11,298 bases of DNA from Candidatus Stahliibacteriota bacterium (lineage in GTDB: Bacteria; Hydrothermota; Tepidihabitantia; B3-TA06), in the NCBI GenBank assembly GCA_030592225.1, contig JAUVJT010000053.1:1-11298 (forward strand), read 5' to 3'. Position 1 is the first letter of the stretch, and every line of letters starts with the position of its first letter. The position numbers and the translations under genes were made by a program. This document shows, in pieces, positions 1 to 5,106 of this stretch. The notes under the pieces were generated by a model. The model saw only the letters and a list, made by a program, of their open reading frames with translations, searched no databases and had not been told where the DNA came from.

Positions 1-505
1 CAGGAACAATCAGTGTGGAGTAGGTTTCCTTTCCAAGCGAGAAATACACTCCAGGGGAACGCTGCAGCTGACTGATAACTACGCGTTCGACCCCGTTGAT
101 AATAAAACTGCCGCCCGGGGTAATGTAAGGTACGTCACAAATGTAAACTTTCTGCTCGATTACATCCTTTACCTTAGGCTCGGTTCCTTCCTTTTCAGGT
201 TCAAAGAAACGCGTTAATCTGAAAAAACCGTTAACCGGCCTGGAATAGGTAGCGCCTCGTTCAATCGCTTCTTCAGACGCATAAAGCGTAGACCCTACTT
301 CATAACCCAGATATTCAAGCCTGAGATGACTGTGTATATCCTCAACGGGAAAGGCCTCTTGAAATGCGGCCTCCAGGCCCAGGAGCTTACGCTTCTCCTG
401 GGCAACATCGGTTTGCAGGCACTCTTCGAACGAACCTACCTGGATATTCTCAATCGCCTCAATTGTTCCATATCTGGACAGCTTCGAGAAATCCTTGAGC
501 TTCAT
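1..505 (-). CDS. rpoB: RNA polymerase beta subunit, N-terminal part (cut by window edge)
   Basis: Beta subunit of the core RNA polymerase. Only the first 168 codons lie in the window; the gene runs off the left edge. Translation on the minus strand starts MKLKDFSKLSRYG and contains the beta-family blocks IERGATYSRP (about residues 81-90), KDVIEQKVYICDVPYITPGG (113-132) and FIINGVERVVISQLQRSPG (134-152), corresponding to the familiar INGxERVIVSQLxRSPGVFF segment of the N-terminal beta lobe. The ATG at 505-503 lies 4 nt after the rplL stop with only a weak ribosome-binding site, which suggests coupling to rplL translation. Gene order rplL-rpoB is the standard bacterial one. Identification is secure; nothing can be said of the rifampicin region, which lies outside the window. 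Confidence 0.97.
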   Translation of the reverse strand, partial: MKLKDFSKLSRYGTIEAIENIQVGSFEECLQTDVAQEKRKLLGLEAAFQEAFPVEDIHSHLRLEYLGYEVGSTLYASEEAIERGATYSRPVNGFFRLTRFFEPEKEGTEPKVKDVIEQKVYICDVPYITPGGSFIINGVERVVISQLQRSPGVYFSLGKETYSTLIVP

Positions 506-509
506 CAAC

Positions 510-983
510 CTACTTCAGCTCTACCTTGGCTCCAAGCGACTCAAGTTTCTTCTTGATCTCTTCAGCTTCATCCTTTGGGGCGTCTTCTTTCACGTTCCCG
601 GGTAAATGGTCAATAAGGTCTTTGGCCTCTTTGAGTCCCAGTCCGGTGATGGTACGCACTTCCTTAAGCACCTGCAGCTTTTGTCCGCCCACATCGGTGA
701 GCACAATGTTAAATTCCGATTTCTCGACAGCGGCTTCGCCACCGGCGGCAGATGCAGCAGCAGGTGCAACTGCAATAGCCTGGATATTGAACTTATCTTT
801 CAGGGTATCTACCAGTTCTGCAAGCTCGAGAACGGTAAGAGAACCAATCTCATCAATAAGTTTATCCAGCTTGCCTGCGCCGGACTTGGCTTTAGTGGTT
901 TTCTTCTTCTTTTCTTCTACGACCTCGGGTGCGGCCTCTTTTACTTCTTTGGTTTCCGCAGCCTTGGCGGCTTCTTCGCTCAT
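510..983 (-). CDS. rplL: 50S ribosomal protein L7/L12 with N-terminal extension
   Basis: L7/L12 forms the flexible stalk that recruits translational GTPases; it binds L10 as dimers. At 157 residues it is longer than the usual 120-130. The ordinary protein begins at about residue 38 (KLDKLIDEIGSLTVLELAEL, the L10-binding dimer domain), followed by an Ala-rich hinge (about 73-85) and the factor-binding C-terminal domain (FNIVLTDVGGQKLQVLKEVR, then TGLGLKEAKDLID, ending KKLESLGAKVELK). Residues 1-37 are an extra Glu/Lys/Ala-rich tail with a KKKKTTKAK stretch. No other ATG, GTG or TTG in that stretch offers a canonical start, and a good Shine-Dalgarno (AAGGAGGT) sits just upstream of the ATG, so the extension is probably real. 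Start and rplJ stop overlap as ATGA, implying translational coupling. Confidence 0.96.
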   Translation of the reverse strand: MSEEAAKAAETKEVKEAAPEVVEEKKKKTTKAKSGAGKLDKLIDEIGSLTVLELAELVDTLKDKFNIQAIAVAPAAASAAGGEAAVEKSEFNIVLTDVGGQKLQVLKEVRTITGLGLKEAKDLIDHLPGNVKEDAPKDEAEEIKKKLESLGAKVELK

Positions 984-1504
984 TGTACCTCCTTTTGAGC
1001 GCTGAGCGAACTCAGAACTACGACTAACTCCTGCAATTTGGCCTGCAATACGCCGACCAATGCACTCTTTGCACTTTCAAATAAACCTACCAGTTGAGCG
1101 AGTAATCCATCGCGCGAAGGTATCTTCGCCAGGCGCTGGACCTCCTCAATGGTCAGGAACCGACCTTCAAGTACGGCTCCTTTGAAGCGTATGGAAACGT
1201 CTTCATCGGCAAACTCCGACACCTTACGCGCCGGGACAAGCACGTCATCGGTGGAATAAAGAACCGCGGTGGAACCCAGAAAAACTTCAGGATCGGGAAT
1301 CTCGATATTGAGCTCCGCCATAACCCTGGAGAGCAAACTGTTCTTTACGACCTTCATGGTTGCATTTTCGCTGCGTAGTTCGGCGCGCAAACGAGTTACG
1401 TCTTCGGCCGTAATACCCGTGAAGTCGGCAAAGTAGTAGTTATCCACTTTGCCAAACTCACGGATGAGTTCGGCAACCAGTTCTTTCTTTTCCGCCTTAA
1501 TCAT
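980..1504 (-). CDS. rplJ: 50S ribosomal protein L10
   Basis: L10 anchors the L7/L12 stalk on 23S rRNA. It has 174 residues, normal for the family. The N-terminal rRNA-binding domain has the expected 'NYYFADFTGITAEDVTRLR' and 'NATMKVVKNSLLSR' blocks (about 22-60). The C-terminal end, SRDGLLAQLVGLFESAKSAL (about 130-149) followed by helix LQAKLQELVVVLSSL, is the linker and helix that carries L7/L12 dimers. Start ATG overlaps the rplA stop by 1 nt (TGATG), with GAGGAG as ribosome-binding site. Because there is no gap to rplA, the separate leader known to bind L10-(L12)4 in enterobacteria has no room here; any autoregulation would have to act inside the rplA coding region or elsewhere. That last point is inference. 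Confidence 0.97.
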   Translation of the reverse strand: MIKAEKKELVAELIREFGKVDNYYFADFTGITAEDVTRLRAELRSENATMKVVKNSLLSRVMAELNIEIPDPEVFLGSTAVLYSTDDVLVPARKVSEFADEDVSIRFKGAVLEGRFLTIEEVQRLAKIPSRDGLLAQLVGLFESAKSALVGVLQAKLQELVVVLSSLSAQKEVQ

Positions 1505-2217
1505 CAGAACTCCTCTTTGCGCGCCAGCTCCGCGACCTCTTTAGTATCCAGCTTTATGGACGGTCCCATGGTGGCGGATATATAGATAGAACGGATATAC
1601 TGTCCCTTGAACGTCTTGGGGCGTAATCTTACAAGTTCTGCAATAAACGCCAACAGGTTCACCTTAATATCCTCTGGGGGAAAACTTATCTTGCCGAGCA
1701 CGGCGTGGATGTTGCCTGTGCGATCGGTACGAAACTGCACGCGTCCGCCTTTGATTTGTTTCACCGCTTGCCCTACGTCAAAAGTAACGGTTCCAGCCTT
1801 GGGAGAAGGCATAAGTCCCCGGGGACCCAGCGTCTTTCCTAACTTGCCGACGACTGCCATAACGTCCGGGGTGGCCACGGCGACATCAAAGTCGAACCAA
1901 CCACCTTGGATCTTCTCGGCAAGATCATCGAGCCCGACAAAGTCGGCGCCTGCCTGGGCAGCCTCCTGCTCCTTTTCGCCCCGGGCGAAAACCAGCACCT
2001 TAACGTCCCTGCCGGTTCCCTTGGGCAATGAGACCGTACCTCGCACCATCTGATCGGCTTTCCGGGGATCAACGCCCAGCTTGACGCCGATGTCCACGGT
2101 TTCGTCGAATTTGGTGCCGCTCGTCTCTTTGAGCAATGCCGTCGCCTCATCCAATGAGTAGAAACGAGTCGCATCTACCTTGGTAGCGAGATCTCTATAC
2201 CTCTTGCCGTGCTGCAT
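1504..2217 (-). CDS. rplA: 50S ribosomal protein L1
   Basis: L1 builds the mobile L1 stalk at the E site and, in well-studied bacteria, represses its own operon by binding the mRNA. Length 237 residues fits the family. The diagnostic motif GKTLGPRGLMPSPKAGTV lies at about residues 127-144, with other typical blocks KFDETVDIGVKLGVDPRKAD (about 36-54) and GRVQFRTDRTGNIHAVLGK. The ATG overlaps the rplK stop by 1 nt (TAATG), and GGAGG in the last rplK codons serves as ribosome-binding site. The only untranslated sequence upstream of rplK is the 15-nt nusG-rplK gap, so a classical L1-binding leader is not obvious there. Confidence 0.97.
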   Translation of the reverse strand: MQHGKRYRDLATKVDATRFYSLDEATALLKETSGTKFDETVDIGVKLGVDPRKADQMVRGTVSLPKGTGRDVKVLVFARGEKEQEAAQAGADFVGLDDLAEKIQGGWFDFDVAVATPDVMAVVGKLGKTLGPRGLMPSPKAGTVTFDVGQAVKQIKGGRVQFRTDRTGNIHAVLGKISFPPEDIKVNLLAFIAELVRLRPKTFKGQYIRSIYISATMGPSIKLDTKEVAELARKEEF

Positions 2218-2657
2218 TAATCCTCCACTGTGATGCCCATGGATCGAGCAGTACCTTCGATAATCCTTATCGCGGCTTCGTCAGACGCAGCATTGAGGTC
2301 TGCCTTTTTCTTTGCCGCAATTTCCAGAAGCTGCTTGCGGGTAACGGACGCCACCTTTAAGGTGTTGGGGGTACCTGATCCTTTGGCTATCTGACAGGCC
2401 TGCTTAAGAAGAACCGACGCCGGAGGACTCTTGGTGACAAAAGAAAATGTCTTGTCCTTATACACTGCTATAAGCACCGGCGTGGTTAACCCGGGAGTAA
2501 GTTTCGAGGTGGCAGCGTTAAACTGCTTACAGAAATCCGGGATGTTAAGCTGCCATTGACTCAAAGCAGGACCTACCGGGGGTGCAGGGGTAGCCTGACC
2601 CGCCGGTATGTGAAGCTTGATTTGTCCAATAATCGGTTTGCCTTTAGCCTTGGCCAC
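2217..2657 (-). CDS. rplK: 50S ribosomal protein L11
   Basis: L11 lies at the GTPase-associated centre, binding 23S rRNA and contacting elongation factors and the L7/L12 C-terminal domain. It has 146 residues, close to the usual 141. The family outline is clear: IGQIKLHIPAGQATPAPPVG at 10-29 with the proline-rich thiostrepton-site helix, FCKQFNAAT at 42-50, and the C-terminal rRNA-binding part ending LNAASDEAAIRIIEGTARSM. Residues 31-39 read ALSQWQLNI where most bacteria have ALGQHGVNI or ALGQAGVNI, an unusual loop for such a conserved protein. Start is GTG, preceded by AAGGAG with a 7-nt gap, 15 nt after the nusG stop. Confidence 0.96.
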   Translation of the reverse strand: MAKAKGKPIIGQIKLHIPAGQATPAPPVGPALSQWQLNIPDFCKQFNAATSKLTPGLTTPVLIAVYKDKTFSFVTKSPPASVLLKQACQIAKGSGTPNTLKVASVTRKQLLEIAAKKKADLNAASDEAAIRIIEGTARSMGITVED

Positions 2658-2672
2658 TTTCTTTCTCCTTCA

Positions 2673-3197
2673 CTAAATCGTTTGCACTTCAATAATATCG
2701 AGTTCTATGGGCGTTGACCGCCCGAATATCGTTACGAACACGCGCACCTTGCCGCGTTCGGGGTTGATTTCATCCACCGTTCCGATAAATCCGGCAAATG
2801 GACCGGAGGTAATCTTAACACTCTCCCCGATGGAAAAAGGAACTTCTGCCGTCATCTTCTCCTGTCCCTTGTTCATCTCCTCAAGAACCGCAAGAGCCTC
2901 TTCTTCGGTTAGAGCTGCCGGACGCTTCTTGGTTCCCAGAAGCCTTACCACACCGGGCGCAGAGTTCACCAGTTTAAAGGTCTCCTCGTTAGGCTCCATT
3001 TCAACCAGGATATGTCCTGGAAAGAGACGACGCTCCTCAACACTCTTCTTGCCTTGCTTAACTCGCCACACCCGTTCAACCGGTACGATAATCCTATCAA
3101 ACATATCTGCCAACTCGCTGCGCTCGATCAGCTTTGCCAATAACTTCTTAACCTTGGCCTCATGCCCGGTGTAGGTGTGAACGACAAAAAACTTCAT
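2673..3197 (-). CDS. nusG: Transcription elongation/antitermination factor NusG
   Basis: NusG binds RNA polymerase through its NGN domain and couples it to Rho or the ribosome through its KOW domain. It has 174 residues, a typical size with no inserted domain. The NGN domain begins KFFVVHTYTGHEAKVKKLL (residues 2-20), with RRLFPGHILVEME (about 56-68) and NSAPGVVRLLGTKKRP (78-93). The KOW domain covers about 122-170, with the motif GPFAGFIGTVDEINPERGK (132-150) followed by VFVTIFGRSTPIELD. Start overlaps the secE stop (ATGA), the same pair arrangement as in most bacteria. Identification is secure. Confidence 0.97.
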   Translation of the reverse strand: MKFFVVHTYTGHEAKVKKLLAKLIERSELADMFDRIIVPVERVWRVKQGKKSVEERRLFPGHILVEMEPNEETFKLVNSAPGVVRLLGTKKRPAALTEEEALAVLEEMNKGQEKMTAEVPFSIGESVKITSGPFAGFIGTVDEINPERGKVRVFVTIFGRSTPIELDIIEVQTI

Positions 3198-3388
3198 ACA
3201 AAGGCCCGGAGCAGCAATTCCAGAAGTACCTTGAATACAGAATCAATGCCCCATACAAACAGGGTCATAATACCACTCAGTATCAACACGGCGCTGGTAG
3301 CGCCCACAAGTTCTTTGCGCGACGTCCAGGAGACACGCTTCATCTCTCCTATGACGCCTTTGAAGAAATCTCTCAACTTAGCAAACAC
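3194..3388 (-). CDS. secE: Preprotein translocase subunit SecE
   Basis: SecE is the small clamp subunit of the SecYEG export channel in the cytoplasmic membrane. The 64-residue protein is of the short, single-span type found outside enterobacteria. An amphipathic N-terminal helix (KLRDFFKGVIGEMKRVSW, residues 4-21, including the conserved E-x-x-x-V-x-W) precedes 'TSRKELVGATSAVLI', one membrane span (about 29-50) and a short tail. Start is GTG; GAGGAA lies about 6 nt upstream, and the nearby ATG at 3392-3390 is out of frame. The gene lies 22 nt downstream of tRNA-Trp and overlaps nusG by 4 nt. Confidence 0.95.
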   Translation of the reverse strand: MFAKLRDFFKGVIGEMKRVSWTSRKELVGATSAVLILSGIMTLFVWGIDSVFKVLLELLLRAFV

Positions 3389-3410
3389 TCATTCCTCACT
3401 TCAAACCAAG

Positions 3411-3483
3411 CAGGCCTGGAGGGATTCGAACCCCCAACACCCGGATTTGGAGTCCGGTGCTCTACCGTTAGAGCTACAGGCCT
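3411..3483 (-). tRNA. trnW: tRNA-Trp (anticodon CCA)
   Basis: The 73-nt cloverleaf folds by eye. Acceptor stem AGGCCTG pairs with CAGGCCT with discriminator G; D stem is GCTC/GAGC; anticodon stem is CCGGA/TCCGG around loop CTCCAAA, giving anticodon CCA; T arm is GGGGG-TTCGAAT-CCCTC with one G-T pair. The 3' CCA is not encoded. The gene starts 1 nt after the rpmG stop codon and ends 22 nt before secE, so it must be cut out of a protein-coding transcript. A tRNA-Trp ahead of secE is a common bacterial arrangement. Confidence 0.97.
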
Positions 3484-3484
3484 G

Positions 3485-3634
3485 TCACTTGACTTCTTTG
3501 TGCTCTGTATGTTTCTTGCAGAATCTGCAGTACTTTTTAAGGGTTACACGATCCTGCGTGTTGCGCTTGTTTTTGGTGGAAGTGTAGTTGCGACGCTTAC
3601 ACTCCGAACAAGCCAGGGTTATAATTACGCGCAC
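3485..3634 (-). CDS. rpmG: 50S ribosomal protein L33 (zinc-ribbon form)
   Basis: Small large-subunit protein near the E site. The minus-strand frame from GTG at 3634 encodes 49 residues with the L33 pattern: ITLACSECKRRNYTSTKNK (5-23), then TLKKYCRFCKKHTEHKEVK to the stop. Four cysteines (9, 12, 36, 39) form two CxxC pairs, so this is the zinc-binding version. The start codon shares its G with the tuf stop (TAGTG); an in-frame TGA two codons upstream excludes a longer protein and no ATG lies in the frame, so GTG is the best start. The stop TGA lies 1 nt before tRNA-Trp. Its position between tuf and tRNA-Trp/secE is typical. Confidence 0.94.
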   Translation of the reverse strand: MRVIITLACSECKRRNYTSTKNKRNTQDRVTLKKYCRFCKKHTEHKEVK

Positions 3635-4833
3635 TATTCAATAACCTTGGTGACCACGCCTGCGCCCACGGTGCGGCCGCCCTCGCGGATGGCAAAACGG
3701 GAACCGTCCTCGAGCGCAACGTCGGTGATCAACGTTATCTCCAACTCCACGTTGTCGCCAGGCATCACCATCTCCACTCCATCAGGCAGCTTCACACTGC
3801 CGGTAACATCAGTGGTACGGATGTAGAACTGGGGACGATAGCCAGGAAAGAACGGGCTGTGACGTCCGCCCTCGTCCTTCTTCAATACGTACACCTGGCC
3901 CATGAATTTCGTGTGTGGCGTTATCGAACCGGGCTTGGCCACCACCATGCCGCGCTGTACCTCGTCCTTGTTTATTCCACGAAGCAAAAGTCCAACGTTG
4001 TCGCCGGCTATCGCATCGTCAAGTATCTTGCGGAACATCTCAAGGCTCGTGGCCACCGTTTTCTTGTGAAGACCAAAACCGATAAGCTCCACCTCGTCGC
4101 CGGGCACTATCTTGCCACGCTCCACCTTACCCGTCACCACCGTGCCGCGACCCGTGATCGTAAAGATATCTTCCATAGGCATCAGGAACGGCTTGTCCAT
4201 CTCTCGCTTAGGCTGAGGGATGTGCTCGTCAACTGCCTTCATTAACTCAAGGATAGACGCATACTCCTCAGCGCTCGAATCCGTAGACTCGCTCTCCAAT
4301 GCCTTCAACGCACTGCCGCGGACAATAGGAATGTCGTCGCCCGGAAACTCGTACTTGGAAAGAAGCTCCCGAACCTCTAACTCCACAAGGTCTAAAAGCT
4401 CAGGATCGTCTACCATGTCTACCTTGTTCATGTACACCACAAGAGCGGGTACGTTCACCTGACGGGCAAGCAATATATGCTCGCGAGTCTGGGGCATAGG
4501 GCCGTCAGCGCCCGATACCACCAGGATAGCGCCGTCCATCTGAGCCGCACCCGTTATCATATTCTTGATGTAGTCGGCATGGCCAGGACAGTCAATGTGT
4601 GCATAGTGACGTTTCTCAGTCTGATACTCGATGTGCGCTAACTGGATGGTGAGGCCGCGAGCCTTCTCTTCAGGGGCACGGTCAATCTCATCGTATGCAG
4701 TAAACTCAGCTCCGCCCGCAAATCCCAATACCTTCGTTATCGCCGCTGTCAACGTCGTCTTACCGTGATCCACGTGTCCTATCGTACCGATGTTCAAATG
4801 CGGCTTACTTCTGTCAAACTTGGCCTTCGCCAT
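3634..4833 (-). CDS. tuf: Translation elongation factor Tu
   Basis: EF-Tu delivers aminoacyl-tRNA to the ribosome as a GTP complex. It has 399 residues, normal length. The GTPase domain shows GHVDHGKT (19-26), DCPGH (81-85, with the catalytic His85), NKVD (136-139) and SAL (174-176). Domains 2 and 3 follow with GRGTVVTGKVERG, KPGSITPHTKF and a C-terminal REGGRTVGAGVVTKVIE. Switch I reads RGLTIQLAH (59-67) rather than the usual RGITINTAH; the GTP-contacting Thr is kept but the next residues differ. Start ATG has AAGGAGG 6 nt upstream. It lies between tRNA-Thr and rpmG, the place of tufB in enterobacteria; whether a second tuf exists in an str operon cannot be seen here. Confidence 0.98.
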   Translation of the reverse strand: MAKAKFDRSKPHLNIGTIGHVDHGKTTLTAAITKVLGFAGGAEFTAYDEIDRAPEEKARGLTIQLAHIEYQTEKRHYAHIDCPGHADYIKNMITGAAQMDGAILVVSGADGPMPQTREHILLARQVNVPALVVYMNKVDMVDDPELLDLVELEVRELLSKYEFPGDDIPIVRGSALKALESESTDSSAEEYASILELMKAVDEHIPQPKREMDKPFLMPMEDIFTITGRGTVVTGKVERGKIVPGDEVELIGFGLHKKTVATSLEMFRKILDDAIAGDNVGLLLRGINKDEVQRGMVVAKPGSITPHTKFMGQVYVLKKDEGGRHSPFFPGYRPQFYIRTTDVTGSVKLPDGVEMVMPGDNVELEITLITDVALEDGSRFAIREGGRTVGAGVVTKVIE

Positions 4834-4839
4834 TACTGT

Positions 4840-4852
4840 CCTCCTTGCAAGG
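4840..4852 (-). promoter_or_regulatory. tuf ribosome-binding site with overlapping palindrome
   Basis: On the minus strand, CCTTGCAAGGAGG precedes the tuf ATG by 6 nt. AAGGAGG is a near-perfect Shine-Dalgarno, and CCTTGCAAGG (4843-4852) is a perfect palindrome, so CCTT upstream could pair with part of the Shine-Dalgarno. Any such stem would be only 3-4 bp, so a regulatory role is speculative. Confidence 0.5.
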
Positions 4853-4864
4853 TTTCTTTATAAA

Positions 4865-4937
4865 AGCCCACGGCCAGAATTGAACTGGCGACCTCATCCT
4901 TACCAAGGATGTGCTCTGCCGACTGAGCTACATGGGC
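4865..4937 (-). tRNA. trnT: tRNA-Thr (anticodon GGT)
   Basis: The 73-nt cloverleaf folds by eye. Acceptor GCCCATG pairs with CGTGGGC (one T-G pair) with discriminator T; D stem is GCTC/GAGC; anticodon stem is CATCC/GGATG around loop TTGGTAA, giving anticodon GGT; T arm is GCCAG-TTCAATT-CTGGC. CCA is not encoded. It is the first gene after the tandem promoters and lies 31 nt upstream of the tuf ATG, so it probably heads the tuf transcript. This matches the tRNA-Thr-tuf arrangement known from other bacteria. Confidence 0.97.
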
Positions 4938-4966
4938 GTTCTTGCAAAATTACGAAATGAACCCTA

Positions 4967-4994
4967 AGTATATGAATTCACCACCCTTTGTCAA
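4967..4994 (-). promoter_or_regulatory. Sigma-70-type promoter P2 of tRNA-Thr/tuf operon
   Basis: TTGACA (4989-4994), a 16-bp spacer and TATACT (4967-4972) on the minus strand. The -35 is perfect and the -10 is 5 of 6. The expected start of transcription is near 4960, about 23 nt before the tRNA-Thr 5' end. It is well placed to drive the whole tuf-secE-rplKAJL-rpoB block. Confidence 0.8.
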
Positions 4995-5078
4995 CCTCAG
5001 TTGGCTTAATACGATACGGTCTTTCCGTCCCCTGCGAAAAGCCTGATTTTGATATTCGCTCCCTTATTCCCAGAATGA

Positions 5079-5106
5079 ATGATAGTCTGCAAACTCCCTT
5101 TGTCAA
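5079..5106 (-). promoter_or_regulatory. Sigma-70-type promoter P1 of tRNA-Thr/tuf operon
   Basis: TTGACA (5101-5106), a 16-bp spacer and TATCAT (5079-5084) on the minus strand, 112 bp upstream of P2. The -35 hexamer contains the TGA stop of the preceding secreted-protein gene (5105-5103). Both promoters begin with the same 11-mer, TTGACAAAGGG. The expected start is near 5072. The position directly after a gene end and in tandem with P2 supports a real promoter. Confidence 0.65.

Noticed and set aside
526..1005. Plus-strand open frame of 159 codons opposite rplL
   Set aside because: Shadow of rplL: Ser/Ala/Phe-rich translation with no domain, no ribosome-binding site and a secure gene on the other strand.
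3500..3826. Plus-strand 108-codon frame opposite rpmG and the tuf end
   Set aside because: It is antisense to two secure genes, with no family features.
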